A stretch of 64,000 bases of DNA from Streptomyces sp. NBC_01353 (GCF_036237275.1 NZ_CP108352.1:8333501-8397500), one strand, 5' to 3'; shown: positions 24,764-34,314, counted from the first letter of the stretch. The notes: a model not told the origin generated them from the sequence alone. Made by a program: numbers and translations.

Positions 24764-26634
24764 TGATGGCTCTGCCACGTATGACCTTCCGGAAGCGTCC
24801 CGAGTCCGCTCGGGACGCCCACCGGGAACGCAGGCGCGTCCATGGCCCCCGGGGCAAGTACGTGCTGTCGGCCGCCGCCGCCTTGTCGGTGGCGGCCGGC
24901 GCCTGGATCGGTATTACGGGCTGGATGGCCCGCGACGAACTCCTCGCTGCCCAGGGTGACCTGAACGCACTGCGCGAGTCCCTTGCGACCGCGGTCGCAA
25001 GGGACGGTGCGCCGGCTGTTGCTGCGGGGTCGGCGGGCGAGTCTGATCAGGAGCGCCTGGTGCGGTCCGCCGCCGACCATGCTGAGCGCGCACACGACCT
25101 GACGACCGGGCCTGCCTGGTACGCCGTCGCGCAGCTCCCCTTCGTCGGCGAGCCTTTCAGGACCGTACGCGGTGTCGCGCGGGCCTCGGACGGTTTGGCG
25201 GGCGACGTGCTACCGCCGCTGGTGCGCGCTTTTCCCCGGCTCAAGGCGGGCGCGCAGGCGGGCGGCATGTCGCGGGTTCTGTCGGAACTGGAGCGTCAGG
25301 CACCCGCGTTCGACCGGGCCGGGCGGGTCGCGGCCGGGGTGCAGGAGGACACCCGGCGACTGCCCGGCTCGACCTGGCTGCCGGCGGTCGACCGGGCTCG
25401 TGCCCAGCTGGCGCGGCAGCTCGACCGGCTCGTCTCGCAGACGGACGACGCCGCCTTCGCGGCCCGCACGGTGCCCCCCCTGCTCGGGGCGCATGGACCA
25501 CGGCGCTACATCCTTGTCTTCCAGAACACCGCTGAGGCACGGGGCACCGGTGGCCTGCCGGGAGCCTTCGCCGTGCTGCGGGCCGACCGGGGGCGGCTGG
25601 CATTCGAGCGCTTCGGCAACGACACGGACATGGACGGCGTGCGCGCGGACGTGAACCTCGGGACCGAGTTCGCTGCCATGTACGGGAACAACGCACCCGG
25701 CAGGCTCTTCGTGAACTCCAACATGAGCCCGCACTTCCCGTACGCAGCCCGCCTCTGGACGGCCTATGGCGAGAAGCTCACCGGTCAGCGGCTGGACGGT
25801 GCGATCGCCACCGACCCGGCCGCGCTCGGCCTTCTGCTGCGCGCCACAGGACCGGTCGACATGCCCGACGGCACGACCATCACTGCGGACAACGCCGTGG
25901 ACATCACGGAGCGGACCAGCTACGTGAAGTACTCGGATTTCGCCCAGCGCAAGGCGTTCTTCATCGAGGTCGCTCGTGCCGCCGCCATGCGGCTCATGAA
26001 CGGGATCGACGACCCGCAGGGGTTCCCCGCGCTGCTGAGCGCCCTTGACGACGTGCAGGATGAGGGCCGTGTCCAGATGTGGAGCGCACACCCGGCGGAG
26101 CAACGCCTCTTGGCGGCACGGCCGTTGGGAGGAGTGGTGCCAGATGCGCACGGTCCCTTCGCGGGGCTCGTGGTGAACAACGCGGCCGGCTCCAAGCTGG
26201 ACTACTACCTCGACCGGAGCCTGGTCTGGGCGCCCGGCGCCTGCACGGACACCGGCCGGTCGGTCACCGCGACCGTGTCGCTCACCAGTCGGGCACCGGC
26301 CTCGAAGCTCCCCGCCTACGTCACCACACGGGCCGACGCCCCGCCCTACCCCACTCGGCCGGGCGACAACCGGCTCCTGGTGTCGTACTACGCCGGTTCG
26401 GGTGCGAGTCTGACGGGGGCCACACTGGACGGCCGCCCGGTCAAGCCGATCCCCGGCTTCGAACGCGGCCATCCGACGTACACGCTCGACCTGGAGCTTC
26501 CCCGGCAGACCAGCCGCACGTTGGTGCTGCATCTGATCGAGCCCGAGGCCGACAGCGCCCCGAAGGTTCTACGGCAGGCCCTGGTGACCCCGCTGCGAAC
26601 CACGGTGGAGCCCGCCCGGCCGTGCCGCGGCTGA
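24763..26634 (+). CDS. DUF4012 membrane-anchored protein
   Basis: This is a protein of about 623 residues with a basic N-terminal tail (RKRPESARDAHRERRR). One membrane helix near residues 28-52 (YVLSAAAALSVAAGAWIG) follows, and the rest is expected outside the cell. The DUF4012 segment is visible as RRYILVFQNTAEARGTGGLPG around residue 245 and continues with the GNNAPGRLFVNSNMSPHFP region. DUF4012 proteins occur beside polysaccharide gene clusters in actinobacteria and are thought to act at the envelope, but no reaction is established. The start overlaps the sortase substrate gene. A long hairpin separates it from the convergent phosphatase gene. Confidence 0.82.
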   Translation: MMALPRMTFRKRPESARDAHRERRRVHGPRGKYVLSAAAALSVAAGAWIGITGWMARDELLAAQGDLNALRESLATAVARDGAPAVAAGSAGESDQERLVRSAADHAERAHDLTTGPAWYAVAQLPFVGEPFRTVRGVARASDGLAGDVLPPLVRAFPRLKAGAQAGGMSRVLSELERQAPAFDRAGRVAAGVQEDTRRLPGSTWLPAVDRARAQLARQLDRLVSQTDDAAFAARTVPPLLGAHGPRRYILVFQNTAEARGTGGLPGAFAVLRADRGRLAFERFGNDTDMDGVRADVNLGTEFAAMYGNNAPGRLFVNSNMSPHFPYAARLWTAYGEKLTGQRLDGAIATDPAALGLLLRATGPVDMPDGTTITADNAVDITERTSYVKYSDFAQRKAFFIEVARAAAMRLMNGIDDPQGFPALLSALDDVQDEGRVQMWSAHPAEQRLLAARPLGGVVPDAHGPFAGLVVNNAAGSKLDYYLDRSLVWAPGACTDTGRSVTATVSLTSRAPASKLPAYVTTRADAPPYPTRPGDNRLLVSYYAGSGASLTGATLDGRPVKPIPGFERGHPTYTLDLELPRQTSRTLVLHLIEPEADSAPKVLRQALVTPLRTTVEPARPCRG

Positions 26635-26648
26635 AACGCGTCCGCGTG

Positions 26649-26689
26649 CAACGGGGGCGCACCGCGCAGTGCGCGGTGCGCCCCCGTTG
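26649..26689. terminator. Bidirectional terminator hairpin
   Basis: A 20-base arm (26649-26668) is perfectly complementary to 26670-26689 around one central base, so the real loop uses the innermost pairs. It lies between convergent genes and ends one base before the phosphatase stop, so it can serve both strands. Confidence 0.85.
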
Positions 26690-27262
26690 TCACGGAGCCA
26701 GGATCCCGGCCAGCGTGCGGACGGCGTCCCGGACCTCCAGGGCCCGTGCCCGGTGCACCTTGGGAGAGGCGCCGACCGGATCGGCGATGCCGTCCGACTC
26801 GTCCGCCGGGGGAATCACCGTGCCACGTCGCGACGCGGCCAGCCGCACGGCCTCGTGCGGCGTGTCGGCCCTGGTCCCGTCTGCGAGGCGGATGAACTCC
26901 CGGAGGGTGAAACAACGGCGTAGCGCCAGGGGGCGCAGCCGCACCGCGGCCTCCCGGTGGCACCGTTCGAGACCGAGTACCAGATCGGCCTGTTCGATCT
27001 GACCGGCGTCCAGCCGCAGTGTGGCGAACCCGTTGGCGTCGCCGCCGAGTTCATCGAGGATCGCGCGGGTGACCGGGTCCAGCGGCATCGGCCGGGCAGC
27101 GGTGCCCGCGCTGCGCACCCGGAAGCCCGGCTGGGGCAGCGTGGCGGCCAGCAGCCGCTCCGCGACGGGCGAGCGGTGCAGATTGCCGGTGCAGACGAAC
27201 AACACCTCGAAGCCGTTCATCGAACCACCACTCTTTCCGGTGACCGCCGACTGGCCACTCAT
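26690..27262 (-). CDS. Low-molecular-weight protein tyrosine phosphatase (Wzb-like)
   Basis: This is a cytosolic phosphatase of about 190 residues. The P-loop CTGNLHRSP has the Cx5R-S/T form near residue 24, and the acid-loop aspartate is probably in ADPVGAS near residue 168. In capsule systems this enzyme dephosphorylates the BY-kinase encoded directly upstream. The ATG at 27262 overlaps the kinase stop by ATGA, which favours it over ATG 27220. The region between the P-loop and the D-loop (RRGTVIPPADES) is longer than in minimal 150-residue members. Substrate beyond the kinase is unknown. Confidence 0.88.
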   Translation of the reverse strand: MSGQSAVTGKSGGSMNGFEVLFVCTGNLHRSPVAERLLAATLPQPGFRVRSAGTAARPMPLDPVTRAILDELGGDANGFATLRLDAGQIEQADLVLGLERCHREAAVRLRPLALRRCFTLREFIRLADGTRADTPHEAVRLAASRRGTVIPPADESDGIADPVGASPKVHRARALEVRDAVRTLAGILAP

Positions 27263-28995
27263 GATTTACCGACGGTGGTCGGCGAGGCGGGCTCCTCCGA
27301 TGTGCCGACGGTGGTCCGCGAGGCGGGCTTCTTCGGCTTGCCGACGGCCGTCGGCGAGGCCGGCTTCTTCGGTTTGCCGACGGTGGTCGGCGAGGCCGGC
27401 TTCGGTTTGCCGACGGCGGTCGGCGAGGCGGGCTCCTCCGATGTGCCGAGGGTGGTCGGCGAGGCCGGCTCCTTCGGTTCGGCGTGGGTGGTCGGCGAGG
27501 CGGGTTCTTCTGATGTGCCGAGGGTGGTAGGCGAGGCGGGCTCCTCCGATGTGCCGAGGGTGGTCGCCGAGGCCGGCTCCTCGGTGTCGGTCGCCGGCCG
27601 GGGCATCGGCAGTTCCGCCGGGGCGTAGCCGTAGCCGTAGCCGTACCCCTTGCCCTTGTAGGCGGAGGACATGTTGAGAGTTGTCCCAATGACGGGTACG
27701 CCGATCCGGCTCAGCGATCCGGCTGCGTCGACGATCTGGTCGCGTCCGGTCTTGGACGCGCTCACGACGAGCAGCACCCCGTCGGTGAGCGGGGACAGGC
27801 CGAGGGTGTCGGCCACCGGTAGCAGTGGGGCGCTGTCGACGATGACGATGTCGTAGGTGTCGGCGAGTTCCCGCAGCACCTCCGCCATCCGGCCGCAGGA
27901 GAGCAGCTCGGTCGGGTTCGGCGGCAGGGTGCCGCTGGTGAGCACCGCGAGTCGGCCTGCGGCCTCCTGCACCACGTCCTCGATGCGGGCCTGGCCGATG
28001 AGCACCGTGGTCAGTCCGGCGCCCTCGACAAGTCCGAAGGTGGGGGCCACTGACGGGCGACGCAGGTCCGCGTCGACCAGGCAGGTCCGCAGGCCGGCAT
28101 CGGCGAGGGACAGCGCCAGGTTGACGGAGGTGGTGGTCTTCCCCTCGCCCGGCAACGGGCTGGTCACGACGATCACCCGTGGCGGGTCGTCGACCTGGGC
28201 GAATTGCAGGTTGGCACGCAGCTTGCGGAAGGCTTCGGCGCGCGCGGAGGTACTGGCCGCCTCGATCGCGATCCTCTTCCGGCCCGCGCTCCTGTCGTAA
28301 GGGATGGAGCCGAGCACCGGCAGGGAGGTGAGTTCCCCGAGTGCCTCGCTGGTCTTGACGGTGGTGTCGAGCGCCTCGCGCAACGCAACGATTCCGGCAC
28401 CGAGCAGCAGGCCGCCGAGCACTCCGAGCGCGAGACCGAGCAGCCGGTTCGGTGACACCGGTTTCTTGGGGACGGCTGCCTTCTCCGTGACACCGAGTGA
28501 GACGGGTGAGACGGGGGAGGCGCTCTCCTTCTTGCCGGCGGACGTGAGCGCCTTCTTCGGCGTCTCCAGCCGTTCGACAAGGCCGACGAAGCGATCCGCG
28601 ACCGCGTCGGCGATCAGCGCCGCACGTGCCGGATCTGTGTCGCGCACCTTGATGTTGATGAGGACGGTGTTGAGCGGAGCCTCGGCGGTGATGCGGGACG
28701 CGAGTTCCGTCGGCGTGTACGGCAGCTTCAGCTGGCGCACGACGGGTTGAGTCACCTGGCGCGTGGCGACGATCGCCGAGTACGACTGCACCCGCGCCTG
28801 CGAGAAGCTCTGGCCCTGATTCAGTTCGGAGGTGTCCGCGCCGGTCCGGGTGGCCACGAAGAGCTGGGTGCGGGCCTCGTAGACCGGTGTTCTCACCGCC
28901 GTGACGACCTCTGCCGCGACGATGCCGAGCAGCAGACAGATCAGGACGGTCGGCCAGCGTCTGGCCAGTAGCTTGATGTATCCACGAAGATCCAA
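27259..28995 (-). CDS. Polysaccharide co-polymerase / BY-type tyrosine kinase (Wzz-Wzc-like)
   Basis: This is a membrane protein of about 578 residues controlling exopolysaccharide chain length. It has an N-terminal Wzz domain with a helix near residues 15-32, an extracellular part, a second helix (LLGLALGVLGGLLLGAG) and a cytoplasmic BY-kinase. The kinase motifs are Walker A in PGEGKTTT, Walker A' in LVDADLRRPS and Walker B in VIVDSAP. Beyond it lies YGYGYGY and a tail of nine 12-residue units. TTG at 28995 is preferred because GAAGGGG precedes it by about 8 bases; GTG at 29034 would add 13 residues. The downstream gene is its phosphatase. A classical Tyr cluster is replaced by GY repeats. 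Confidence 0.88.
   Translation of the reverse strand: MDLRGYIKLLARRWPTVLICLLLGIVAAEVVTAVRTPVYEARTQLFVATRTGADTSELNQGQSFSQARVQSYSAIVATRQVTQPVVRQLKLPYTPTELASRITAEAPLNTVLINIKVRDTDPARAALIADAVADRFVGLVERLETPKKALTSAGKKESASPVSPVSLGVTEKAAVPKKPVSPNRLLGLALGVLGGLLLGAGIVALREALDTTVKTSEALGELTSLPVLGSIPYDRSAGRKRIAIEAASTSARAEAFRKLRANLQFAQVDDPPRVIVVTSPLPGEGKTTTSVNLALSLADAGLRTCLVDADLRRPSVAPTFGLVEGAGLTTVLIGQARIEDVVQEAAGRLAVLTSGTLPPNPTELLSCGRMAEVLRELADTYDIVIVDSAPLLPVADTLGLSPLTDGVLLVVSASKTGRDQIVDAAGSLSRIGVPVIGTTLNMSSAYKGKGYGYGYGYAPAELPMPRPATDTEEPASATTLGTSEEPASPTTLGTSEEPASPTTHAEPKEPASPTTLGTSEEPASPTAVGKPKPASPTTVGKPKKPASPTAVGKPKKPASRTTVGTSEEPASPTTVGKS
27262..27582 (-). repeat. 36-bp in-frame tandem repeats at the kinase C-terminus
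   Basis: Nine units encode variants of EEPASPTTLGTS; one unit lacks a codon. Two subtypes alternate, one ending GTSEE and one ending GKPKK, so net charge varies along the tail. All units keep frame, as expected for a coding minisatellite that can change copy number. Confidence 0.9.
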
Positions 28996-29177
28996 CGTTT
29001 TACCCCTTCGCAGGGCAAGAAGTGCCCAATTCACCCAATTTCCTGCTGATTTTCCCGATCACCATAGACGCAGAGGGGCCATACATCCGGCAGCGACGGC
29101 GGCGAGGGCACCCCGACCGGCCTATCGTTCGGACGTGTTGCGCCGGATGCGCCCCACCGACCGGCAGGGTGAGCCCC

Positions 29178-30566
29178 ATGGACAGGCAGATTTCTACGCA
29201 CAGGACCCCTCTTCGGATCGTGCTGGTCGCTTTCGCCTGCGACCCGACCCGCGGCAGTGAACCCGCCATCGGGTGGGGCTGGGCCGAAGCGCTGGCGAGT
29301 CGCGGCCACACCGTTGAGGTCCTCACGCACCCCGTGGACGACAACCTGCGGGCCATCCAGCGCCGAGTGGGGGAGCTCGGGGCGGTGGGCGAGCGCATCC
29401 GACCGCACGTCATTCCCCTGCCGCCGACGCCCGCGTGGACCAGACTGCTGCCCCCTCCGCTGAGAGACATGGCCGCGGAGGTCCGGCGCTACGACGCCTG
29501 GCAGCATCGGGCCCTGGCCCACGCCCGCGGCCACGGTCTCGACGCGGCCGACGTGGTGCATCACGTGTCCTACGGATCCTTGCAGGGGGGCTCCGCATTG
29601 CGCCGCTTGGGACCGCCCCTGGTGTTCGGCCCCGTCGGTGGCGGCCAGATCGCCCCGCACAGCCACCGGCGCTACCTGGGCGTGGCGTACTGGCAGGAGG
29701 CGCTGAGGACCCTGGTGTGGGCGCGCTGCCTCAGTCGCCGGCCGGCGTGCCGCCGGACGGTCCGCGAGGCGGCGGTGGTGCTGGCCACCAATCGCGACAC
29801 GCTACGGCTGGCTCGTCGTCTGAGCCGTACCGACGCCCGGCTGATGCTGGCCGACGGCATCCAGGAGTCGCTGATCCGGGAATCGATCGAGGACCGACGG
29901 GAGCGGCCCGACCGGCCGCCCACCGTTCTCTGGGTCGGCAGACTGCACCCGCGCAAGACCCCCGATCTCGCGCTGCGGGCGCTTGTGCATGTGCGGTCGG
30001 ACATCCCCGAGGCACGTCTCGTCGTCATCGGCGACGGCCCTCTGCGGTCGGCACTGGAACGGCTCGCGCTCCGTCTGGGCGTGAGCGGAGCCGTCGACTT
30101 CCGTGGGCGGCTGCCCCGGGAAGAGGTCTTCGCGGCCTGCGACGACGCCGACGCGTTCTTGATGACCAGCCTGCGGGACTCCTCCAGCACCCAGACGCTG
30201 GAAGCGTGGGCAAGGGGCCTGCCCGTGGTCCACCTTGGCCACCACGGCATCAGCGACTTCTCAGCGCCCGGTGGAGCGGTCTCTGTGCCCCTGGGTGACC
30301 CCGGCGACCTGCCTCAACGCCTCGCGTGGGCGCTCAGCGGTGTGCTGGGCGGCCAGCAGGCCCGCCAAGGCATGGCATGGGCCGCCGTGGAGTGGGCACG
30401 CAGGCACACCTACGCGGCGAAGGCGGAGATCGCCGAACAGCTCTACCGCACCGCCCTCGGCTCAACCGGGGGCCGGCCGCGAACGGCGACGCGGCCGGAC
30501 CGCCCGGATGCTCCCTCTGCTCCTGTGGCAGCAGCCGTATCGGCTCAGCCCCGGCCCGCGGAGTAG
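29178..30566 (+). CDS. GT4-family glycosyltransferase
   Basis: This is a cytoplasmic or membrane-associated glycosyltransferase of about 462 residues with a GT-B fold. The N-terminal acceptor domain starts with LRIVLVAFACDPTRGSEPAIGWGWAEAL, of which GSEPAIGWGW is the characteristic part. The C-terminal donor domain has VLWVGRLHPRKTPDLALRA (short form GRLHPRKTPD) and the E-rich motif SSSTQTLEAWARGLPVV. The ATG at 29178 has GGGTGAG upstream. It is divergent from the kinase gene. The 3' end overlaps the UDP-glucose dehydrogenase gene by 22 bases tail to tail. Sugar specificity cannot be read from the sequence. Confidence 0.85.
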   Translation: MDRQISTHRTPLRIVLVAFACDPTRGSEPAIGWGWAEALASRGHTVEVLTHPVDDNLRAIQRRVGELGAVGERIRPHVIPLPPTPAWTRLLPPPLRDMAAEVRRYDAWQHRALAHARGHGLDAADVVHHVSYGSLQGGSALRRLGPPLVFGPVGGGQIAPHSHRRYLGVAYWQEALRTLVWARCLSRRPACRRTVREAAVVLATNRDTLRLARRLSRTDARLMLADGIQESLIRESIEDRRERPDRPPTVLWVGRLHPRKTPDLALRALVHVRSDIPEARLVVIGDGPLRSALERLALRLGVSGAVDFRGRLPREEVFAACDDADAFLMTSLRDSSSTQTLEAWARGLPVVHLGHHGISDFSAPGGAVSVPLGDPGDLPQRLAWALSGVLGGQQARQGMAWAAVEWARRHTYAAKAEIAEQLYRTALGSTGGRPRTATRPDRPDAPSAPVAAAVSAQPRPAE

Positions 30567-31930
30567 ACCGGCGACATATGGCCGACGGCCGCCTGCTGGG
30601 CCGGCAGCGCGGGCGGCGCCGGCCTCCCCAGCGCACGCAGGGTCCAGCCGGCGGACTGCCACCGCGCCACGTCGAGGGCGTTGCGCGCGTCGAGGATTCT
30701 GCGCGCGGGCGTCACGGCCGCGAGCGCTACCGGGTCGAGGCAGCGGTAGGCGGACCACTCGGTCAGATGCAGGACGAGGTCGGCCCCCGCACACGCTTCG
30801 TCCACGTCGGGCACGTAGTCGATCAGCGGTAGCACGGCCCGCGCGTTGTCCATGCCCTCAGGGTCGTGCAGCCGGATCTGCGCGCCTTCGCGATGGATCG
30901 CGGCCGCGACGGCCAGGGCGGGCGAGTCACGGACGTCGTCACTGTCGGGCTTGAACGTGGCGCCGAGGACGGCGACACGACGTCCGGCGAATCCGCCGCC
31001 CGCCATGTCCCGGGCGATGTCCACGGTGCGGCGCCGCTGCCGCGCGTTGATCTCGTCGATCTCGTGGAGGAACGTCACCGCCCCGCCGACGCCGAGTTCG
31101 TCCGCGCGGGCCGCGAGCGCCCTGATGTCCTTGGGGAGGCATCCGCCGCCGAACCCCAGCCCGGCGGACAGGAAACGACGGCCGATCCGGCTGTCGTGGC
31201 CGAGGGCGTCGGCCAGGGTGGTCACATCGGCGCCCGCGGCGTCGCAGACCTCGGCCATGGCGTTGATGAACGAGATCTTCGTCGCGAGGAACGCGTTCGC
31301 CGCTGACTTCACCAGCTCGGCGGTCGCCGGATCGGTGCAGATGTAAGGCACGTCGGCGCTCAGCATCGGCGCGTACACCTCGCGCAGGACATCGTCGGCC
31401 CGCTGCGACAGCACTCCTGCCACGATCCGCTCCGGGCGCAGCGTGTCCTGGACGGCGAAGCCCTCCCGCAGGAACTCGGGGTTCCAGGCCACCTCGACGT
31501 CCGCGCCTTGTGGGGCGAGTTCGTGGACGCGCGCCGTGAGCCGGTCCGTCGTCCCCACCGGAACCGTGGACTTGCCCACGATCAGACAGCGACGGCGCAA
31601 CAGGGGCGCCAGCCCGTCGATGACGGCGTCGACCGCCCGCAGGTCGGCGGATGGTGCGTCCCGGCGCTGCGGGGTGCTCACACAGACGAAGTGCACCTCG
31701 CCGAACTCGGCGGCCTCGGCAAGGGAGGTGGTGAAGCGCAGCCGGCCGGAGCCGACGGCTCTGCCGAGCACCTCCTGCAGACCTGGTTCGTGGAACGGGG
31801 CCACACCCTTGCCGAGGGCCGCGATCTTCTCGGCGTCGATGTCGACGCCGAGGACCTCGTGCCCGATGTCCGCCATGCACGCGGCGTGCACGGCGCCCAG
31901 GTATCCCGTTCCGATGACGGTCAGTCGCAT
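30545..31930 (-). CDS. ugd: UDP-glucose 6-dehydrogenase
   Basis: This is an NAD-dependent dehydrogenase of about 461 residues that oxidises UDP-glucose to UDP-glucuronate. It has an N-terminal GTGYLGAVHAACMADIGH Rossmann motif, NPEFLREG, the lysine-containing KSAANAFLATKISFIN helix, and the catalytic cysteine in GFGGGCLPKD. TFKPDSDDVRDSPA marks the C-terminal domain. ATG 31930 follows GAAG-type sequence; upstream in-frame ATG 32023 lies in non-coding-looking sequence. It lies 38 bases after galE on the minus strand, with the decarboxylase gene first in the unit, so the genes can make UDP-glucuronate and UDP-xylose. A GDP-mannose dehydrogenase role is less likely beside UXS. Confidence 0.88.
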   Translation of the reverse strand: MRLTVIGTGYLGAVHAACMADIGHEVLGVDIDAEKIAALGKGVAPFHEPGLQEVLGRAVGSGRLRFTTSLAEAAEFGEVHFVCVSTPQRRDAPSADLRAVDAVIDGLAPLLRRRCLIVGKSTVPVGTTDRLTARVHELAPQGADVEVAWNPEFLREGFAVQDTLRPERIVAGVLSQRADDVLREVYAPMLSADVPYICTDPATAELVKSAANAFLATKISFINAMAEVCDAAGADVTTLADALGHDSRIGRRFLSAGLGFGGGCLPKDIRALAARADELGVGGAVTFLHEIDEINARQRRRTVDIARDMAGGGFAGRRVAVLGATFKPDSDDVRDSPALAVAAAIHREGAQIRLHDPEGMDNARAVLPLIDYVPDVDEACAGADLVLHLTEWSAYRCLDPVALAAVTPARRILDARNALDVARWQSAGWTLRALGRPAPPALPAQQAAVGHMSPVYSAGRG

Positions 31931-31968
31931 GTCACTCGCTTCTTCTAGGATGTGGTCCGGTTCATGGG

Positions 31969-32997
31969 TCAGGCCGGATAGCCGGAGGGGTTGAGCTCCT
32001 GGAACCGCCACGCGTCCTCGCACATCGCGGTGAGGTCCCTCGTCGCGGTCCAGTTCCAGGCCCGGGCCACGGCGCTCGGGTCGGCGACGAGGGCCGGCAC
32101 GTCGCCCGGGCGGCGGTCGGTGATCTCGTACGGGATCGGCGTACCGCAGGCGCGCTGAAAGGCCGCGACGAGTTCCAGTACCGAAGTGCCTTGTCCCGTA
32201 CCGAGGTTGAGTACGCGCATGCCGTGCTCGTCATCGAGGTGTTCCAGTGCCACACGGTGGCCTTCGGCGACGTCCATCACATGGACGTAGTCACGGACGC
32301 CGGTGCCGTCGGCGGTGGGGTAGTCGCCGCCGAAGACCCGGAGCTGCGGGAGCCGGCCCGCGGCGACCTGGGCGAGATAAGGCATCACGTTGCCTGGCGT
32401 GCCCCGGGGCACTTCGCCGAGCAGTCCGCTGGGGTGCGCGCCGACCGGGTTGAAGTAGCGCAGCGACAGCACGGACAGCTCGGGCAGATACCGGCAGGTG
32501 TCGGCGAGCACCTGCTCGCACAGCCACTTCGAGGTGGCGTACGGGTTGGTGGGGTCCGCCGGGTCCGCTTCGGTGAGCGGCACCCTGGCAGCGTTTCCGT
32601 AGATCGAGCAGGACGAGGAGAACACCAGACGGTGCACTCCGTGGTCGTGCATGGCGCGCAGCAGTGCCGTGGTGCCGCCGACGTTGGTGTCGTAGTACGT
32701 GATGGGCAGGTCCACGGACTCGCCGACGGCCTTCTTCGCGGCGAAGTGGATGACCGCGTCGATGGCGTGCTCGTCGAACACGCGGGAGAGCGCGCGCCGG
32801 TCGTGCAGGCCGATCTCGTACACGGCGGCCGGCGGGCGACCGGCGATCTTCGCGACGCGTTCCAGCGCGCCGGGCGAGCTGTTGGAGTAGTCGTCGACGA
32901 CCACCACGTCATAGCCGTGGTCGAGGAGTTCGACGCAGGTGTGGCTGCCGATGAATCCGGCGCCACCGGTCACCAGCACAGTGGTGCCACCGGGCAT
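31969..32997 (-). CDS. galE: UDP-glucose 4-epimerase
   Basis: This is an extended SDR of 342 residues. The NAD motif is GGAGFIGSH, the SSSCSIYG motif carries the active-site Ser, and YATSK supplies Tyr and Lys. GDYPTADGTGVRDYVHVMD is the GalE signature region (GTGVRDYVHV). It should interconvert UDP-glucose and UDP-galactose for the polysaccharide. It is the middle gene of the minus-strand UXS-galE-ugd unit. It may also act on UDP-GlcNAc or UDP-xylose; the sequence alone does not decide this. Confidence 0.9.
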   Translation of the reverse strand: MPGGTTVLVTGGAGFIGSHTCVELLDHGYDVVVVDDYSNSSPGALERVAKIAGRPPAAVYEIGLHDRRALSRVFDEHAIDAVIHFAAKKAVGESVDLPITYYDTNVGGTTALLRAMHDHGVHRLVFSSSCSIYGNAARVPLTEADPADPTNPYATSKWLCEQVLADTCRYLPELSVLSLRYFNPVGAHPSGLLGEVPRGTPGNVMPYLAQVAAGRLPQLRVFGGDYPTADGTGVRDYVHVMDVAEGHRVALEHLDDEHGMRVLNLGTGQGTSVLELVAAFQRACGTPIPYEITDRRPGDVPALVADPSAVARAWNWTATRDLTAMCEDAWRFQELNPSGYPA

Positions 32998-33049
32998 GGG
33001 TCACCTCTCTTGATGCCGTCAGGAGTGTGAGGGTGCGCAAGGCGCTCGG

Positions 33050-33976
33050 TCAGGTGGCGCGGAACCATTCCACGGTCCAGCGCACGCCGTCCTCGACCGG
33101 TACCTCCGGTCGCCAGCCGAGGTGTTCCAGGGCGCGTGTGATGACCGGGCGGCGGCGGACCGGGTCGTCCGTGGGGAGTGGGTGGTACCGGATCTCCGAG
33201 TCCGAGCCCGTGATGTCCAGTACGAGTTCGGCGAGGTCGTGCACCGTCCACTCCTCGGGGTTCCCGAGGTTGACGGGCCCGGTCTCCGACGAGTCCAGCA
33301 TCGCCACGAGACCGCGAACGAGATCACTGACGTAGCAGAAGCTGCGTGTCTGCTTGCCGTCGCCGTAGATCGTCAGGGGTTCGCCGCGGAGAGCCTGGTT
33401 GATGAAGCTGGAGACCACCCGGCCGTCGTGCGGACGCATGCGCGGGCCGTAGGTGTTGAAGATCCGGACGATGCCCACGTCGACGCCCAGGGTGCGGTGG
33501 TGGGCGAGCGAGACGGCCTCCGCGTAGCGCTTGGCCTCGTCGTAGACGCTGCGCGGTCCGACGGGATTGACGTGCCCCCAGTACTCCTCGTCCTGCGGGT
33601 GGATCTGCGGATCGCCGTAGACCTCACTGGTCGAGGCGAGCAGGAAGCGGGCGTCGTTGCGCCGGGCCAGTTCGAGGGCGTTCTCGGTGCCACGGCTGCC
33701 CACGGCCAGGGTCTGCAGCGGCAGCCGCAGATAGTCCGGCGGCGACGCGGGACTTGCGAGATGGGCGACCGCATCGACAGGACCGGGCACGTCCGCGGCG
33801 ACGCTCACGTCCGCGTGGATGAACTCGAACCCGGGATACGTCCGAAGGTGCGCGAGATTCTCCGGCTGCCCCGTGCTCAGGTCGTCCAGGCACACCACGG
33901 CGTCTCCACGCCGCAGCAGTGCCTCGCACAGATGTGAACCAAGAAAACCGCACCCGCCAGTCACAGCTACGCGCAT
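33050..33976 (-). CDS. UDP-glucuronate decarboxylase-like (UXS) NAD-dependent epimerase/dehydratase
   Basis: This is an extended SDR of 308 residues. [15 protein letters not shown] binds NAD and STSEVYGDP gives the catalytic Ser/Thr region. The pair [10 protein letters not shown] is Tyr-xxx-Lys. [22 protein letters not shown] is the typical UXS stretch (NTYGPRM). The predicted reaction is UDP-glucuronate to UDP-xylose via UDP-4-keto-xylose. It is the first gene in a unit with galE and ugd, so its substrate is made by its neighbour. Its promoter region contains the 14-bp motif shared with the other divergent promoter of the cluster. Confidence 0.88.
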   Translation of the reverse strand: MRVAVTGGCGFLGSHLCEALLRRGDAVVCLDDLSTGQPENLAHLRTYPGFEFIHADVSVAADVPGPVDAVAHLASPASPPDYLRLPLQTLAVGSRGTENALELARRNDARFLLASTSEVYGDPQIHPQDEEYWGHVNPVGPRSVYDEAKRYAEAVSLAHHRTLGVDVGIVRIFNTYGPRMRPHDGRVVSSFINQALRGEPLTIYGDGKQTRSFCYVSDLVRGLVAMLDSSETGPVNLGNPEEWTVHDLAELVLDITGSDSEIRYHPLPTDDPVRRRPVITRALEHLGWRPEVPVEDGVRWTVEWFRAT

Positions 33977-34038
33977 GATTCATCTCCATGAATGCAGGAA
34001 GGGACGGAGATTTCCTTCCCGAAAGAAGGGGATAACCT

Positions 34039-34052
34039 CCCGAAACATCGGA
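34039..34052. promoter_or_regulatory. 14-bp motif shared by two exopolysaccharide promoter regions, copy 1
   Basis: CCCGAAACATCGGA contains the small dyad CCGA-N4-TCGG. It lies 63 bases upstream of the UXS start and 263 bases before the flippase ATG. The identical 14 bases recur at 37579-37592. Confidence 0.5.
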
Positions 34053-34314
34053 AGGATATGATCTGATTTCGCCACATCTTTCGCGCGGGAAGCCTGCTGT
34101 GCACCGTTTGGCCGGTATCCCGATCCGATGGAATTCCGGAGCATGAGCGCGCATCCCGGACGTGACCGATGAGCAGACAATCCTTCCGCACGTGGGCCGA
34201 TCACTCGTACGTGTGAAAGGGCACCTCGCGCGTCGGGCGCGGGAAGGCTTGCCGCCGTGCAAAGGTGCGCACCTGACGCAGATCTTTCGTGACGAAGGTG
34301 AGAGCGACCACCCC

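Noticed and set aside
27262-27582. Possible CRISPR-like array
   Set aside because: The repeats are 36 bp without spacers, keep the kinase reading frame and encode a degenerate 12-residue peptide unit.
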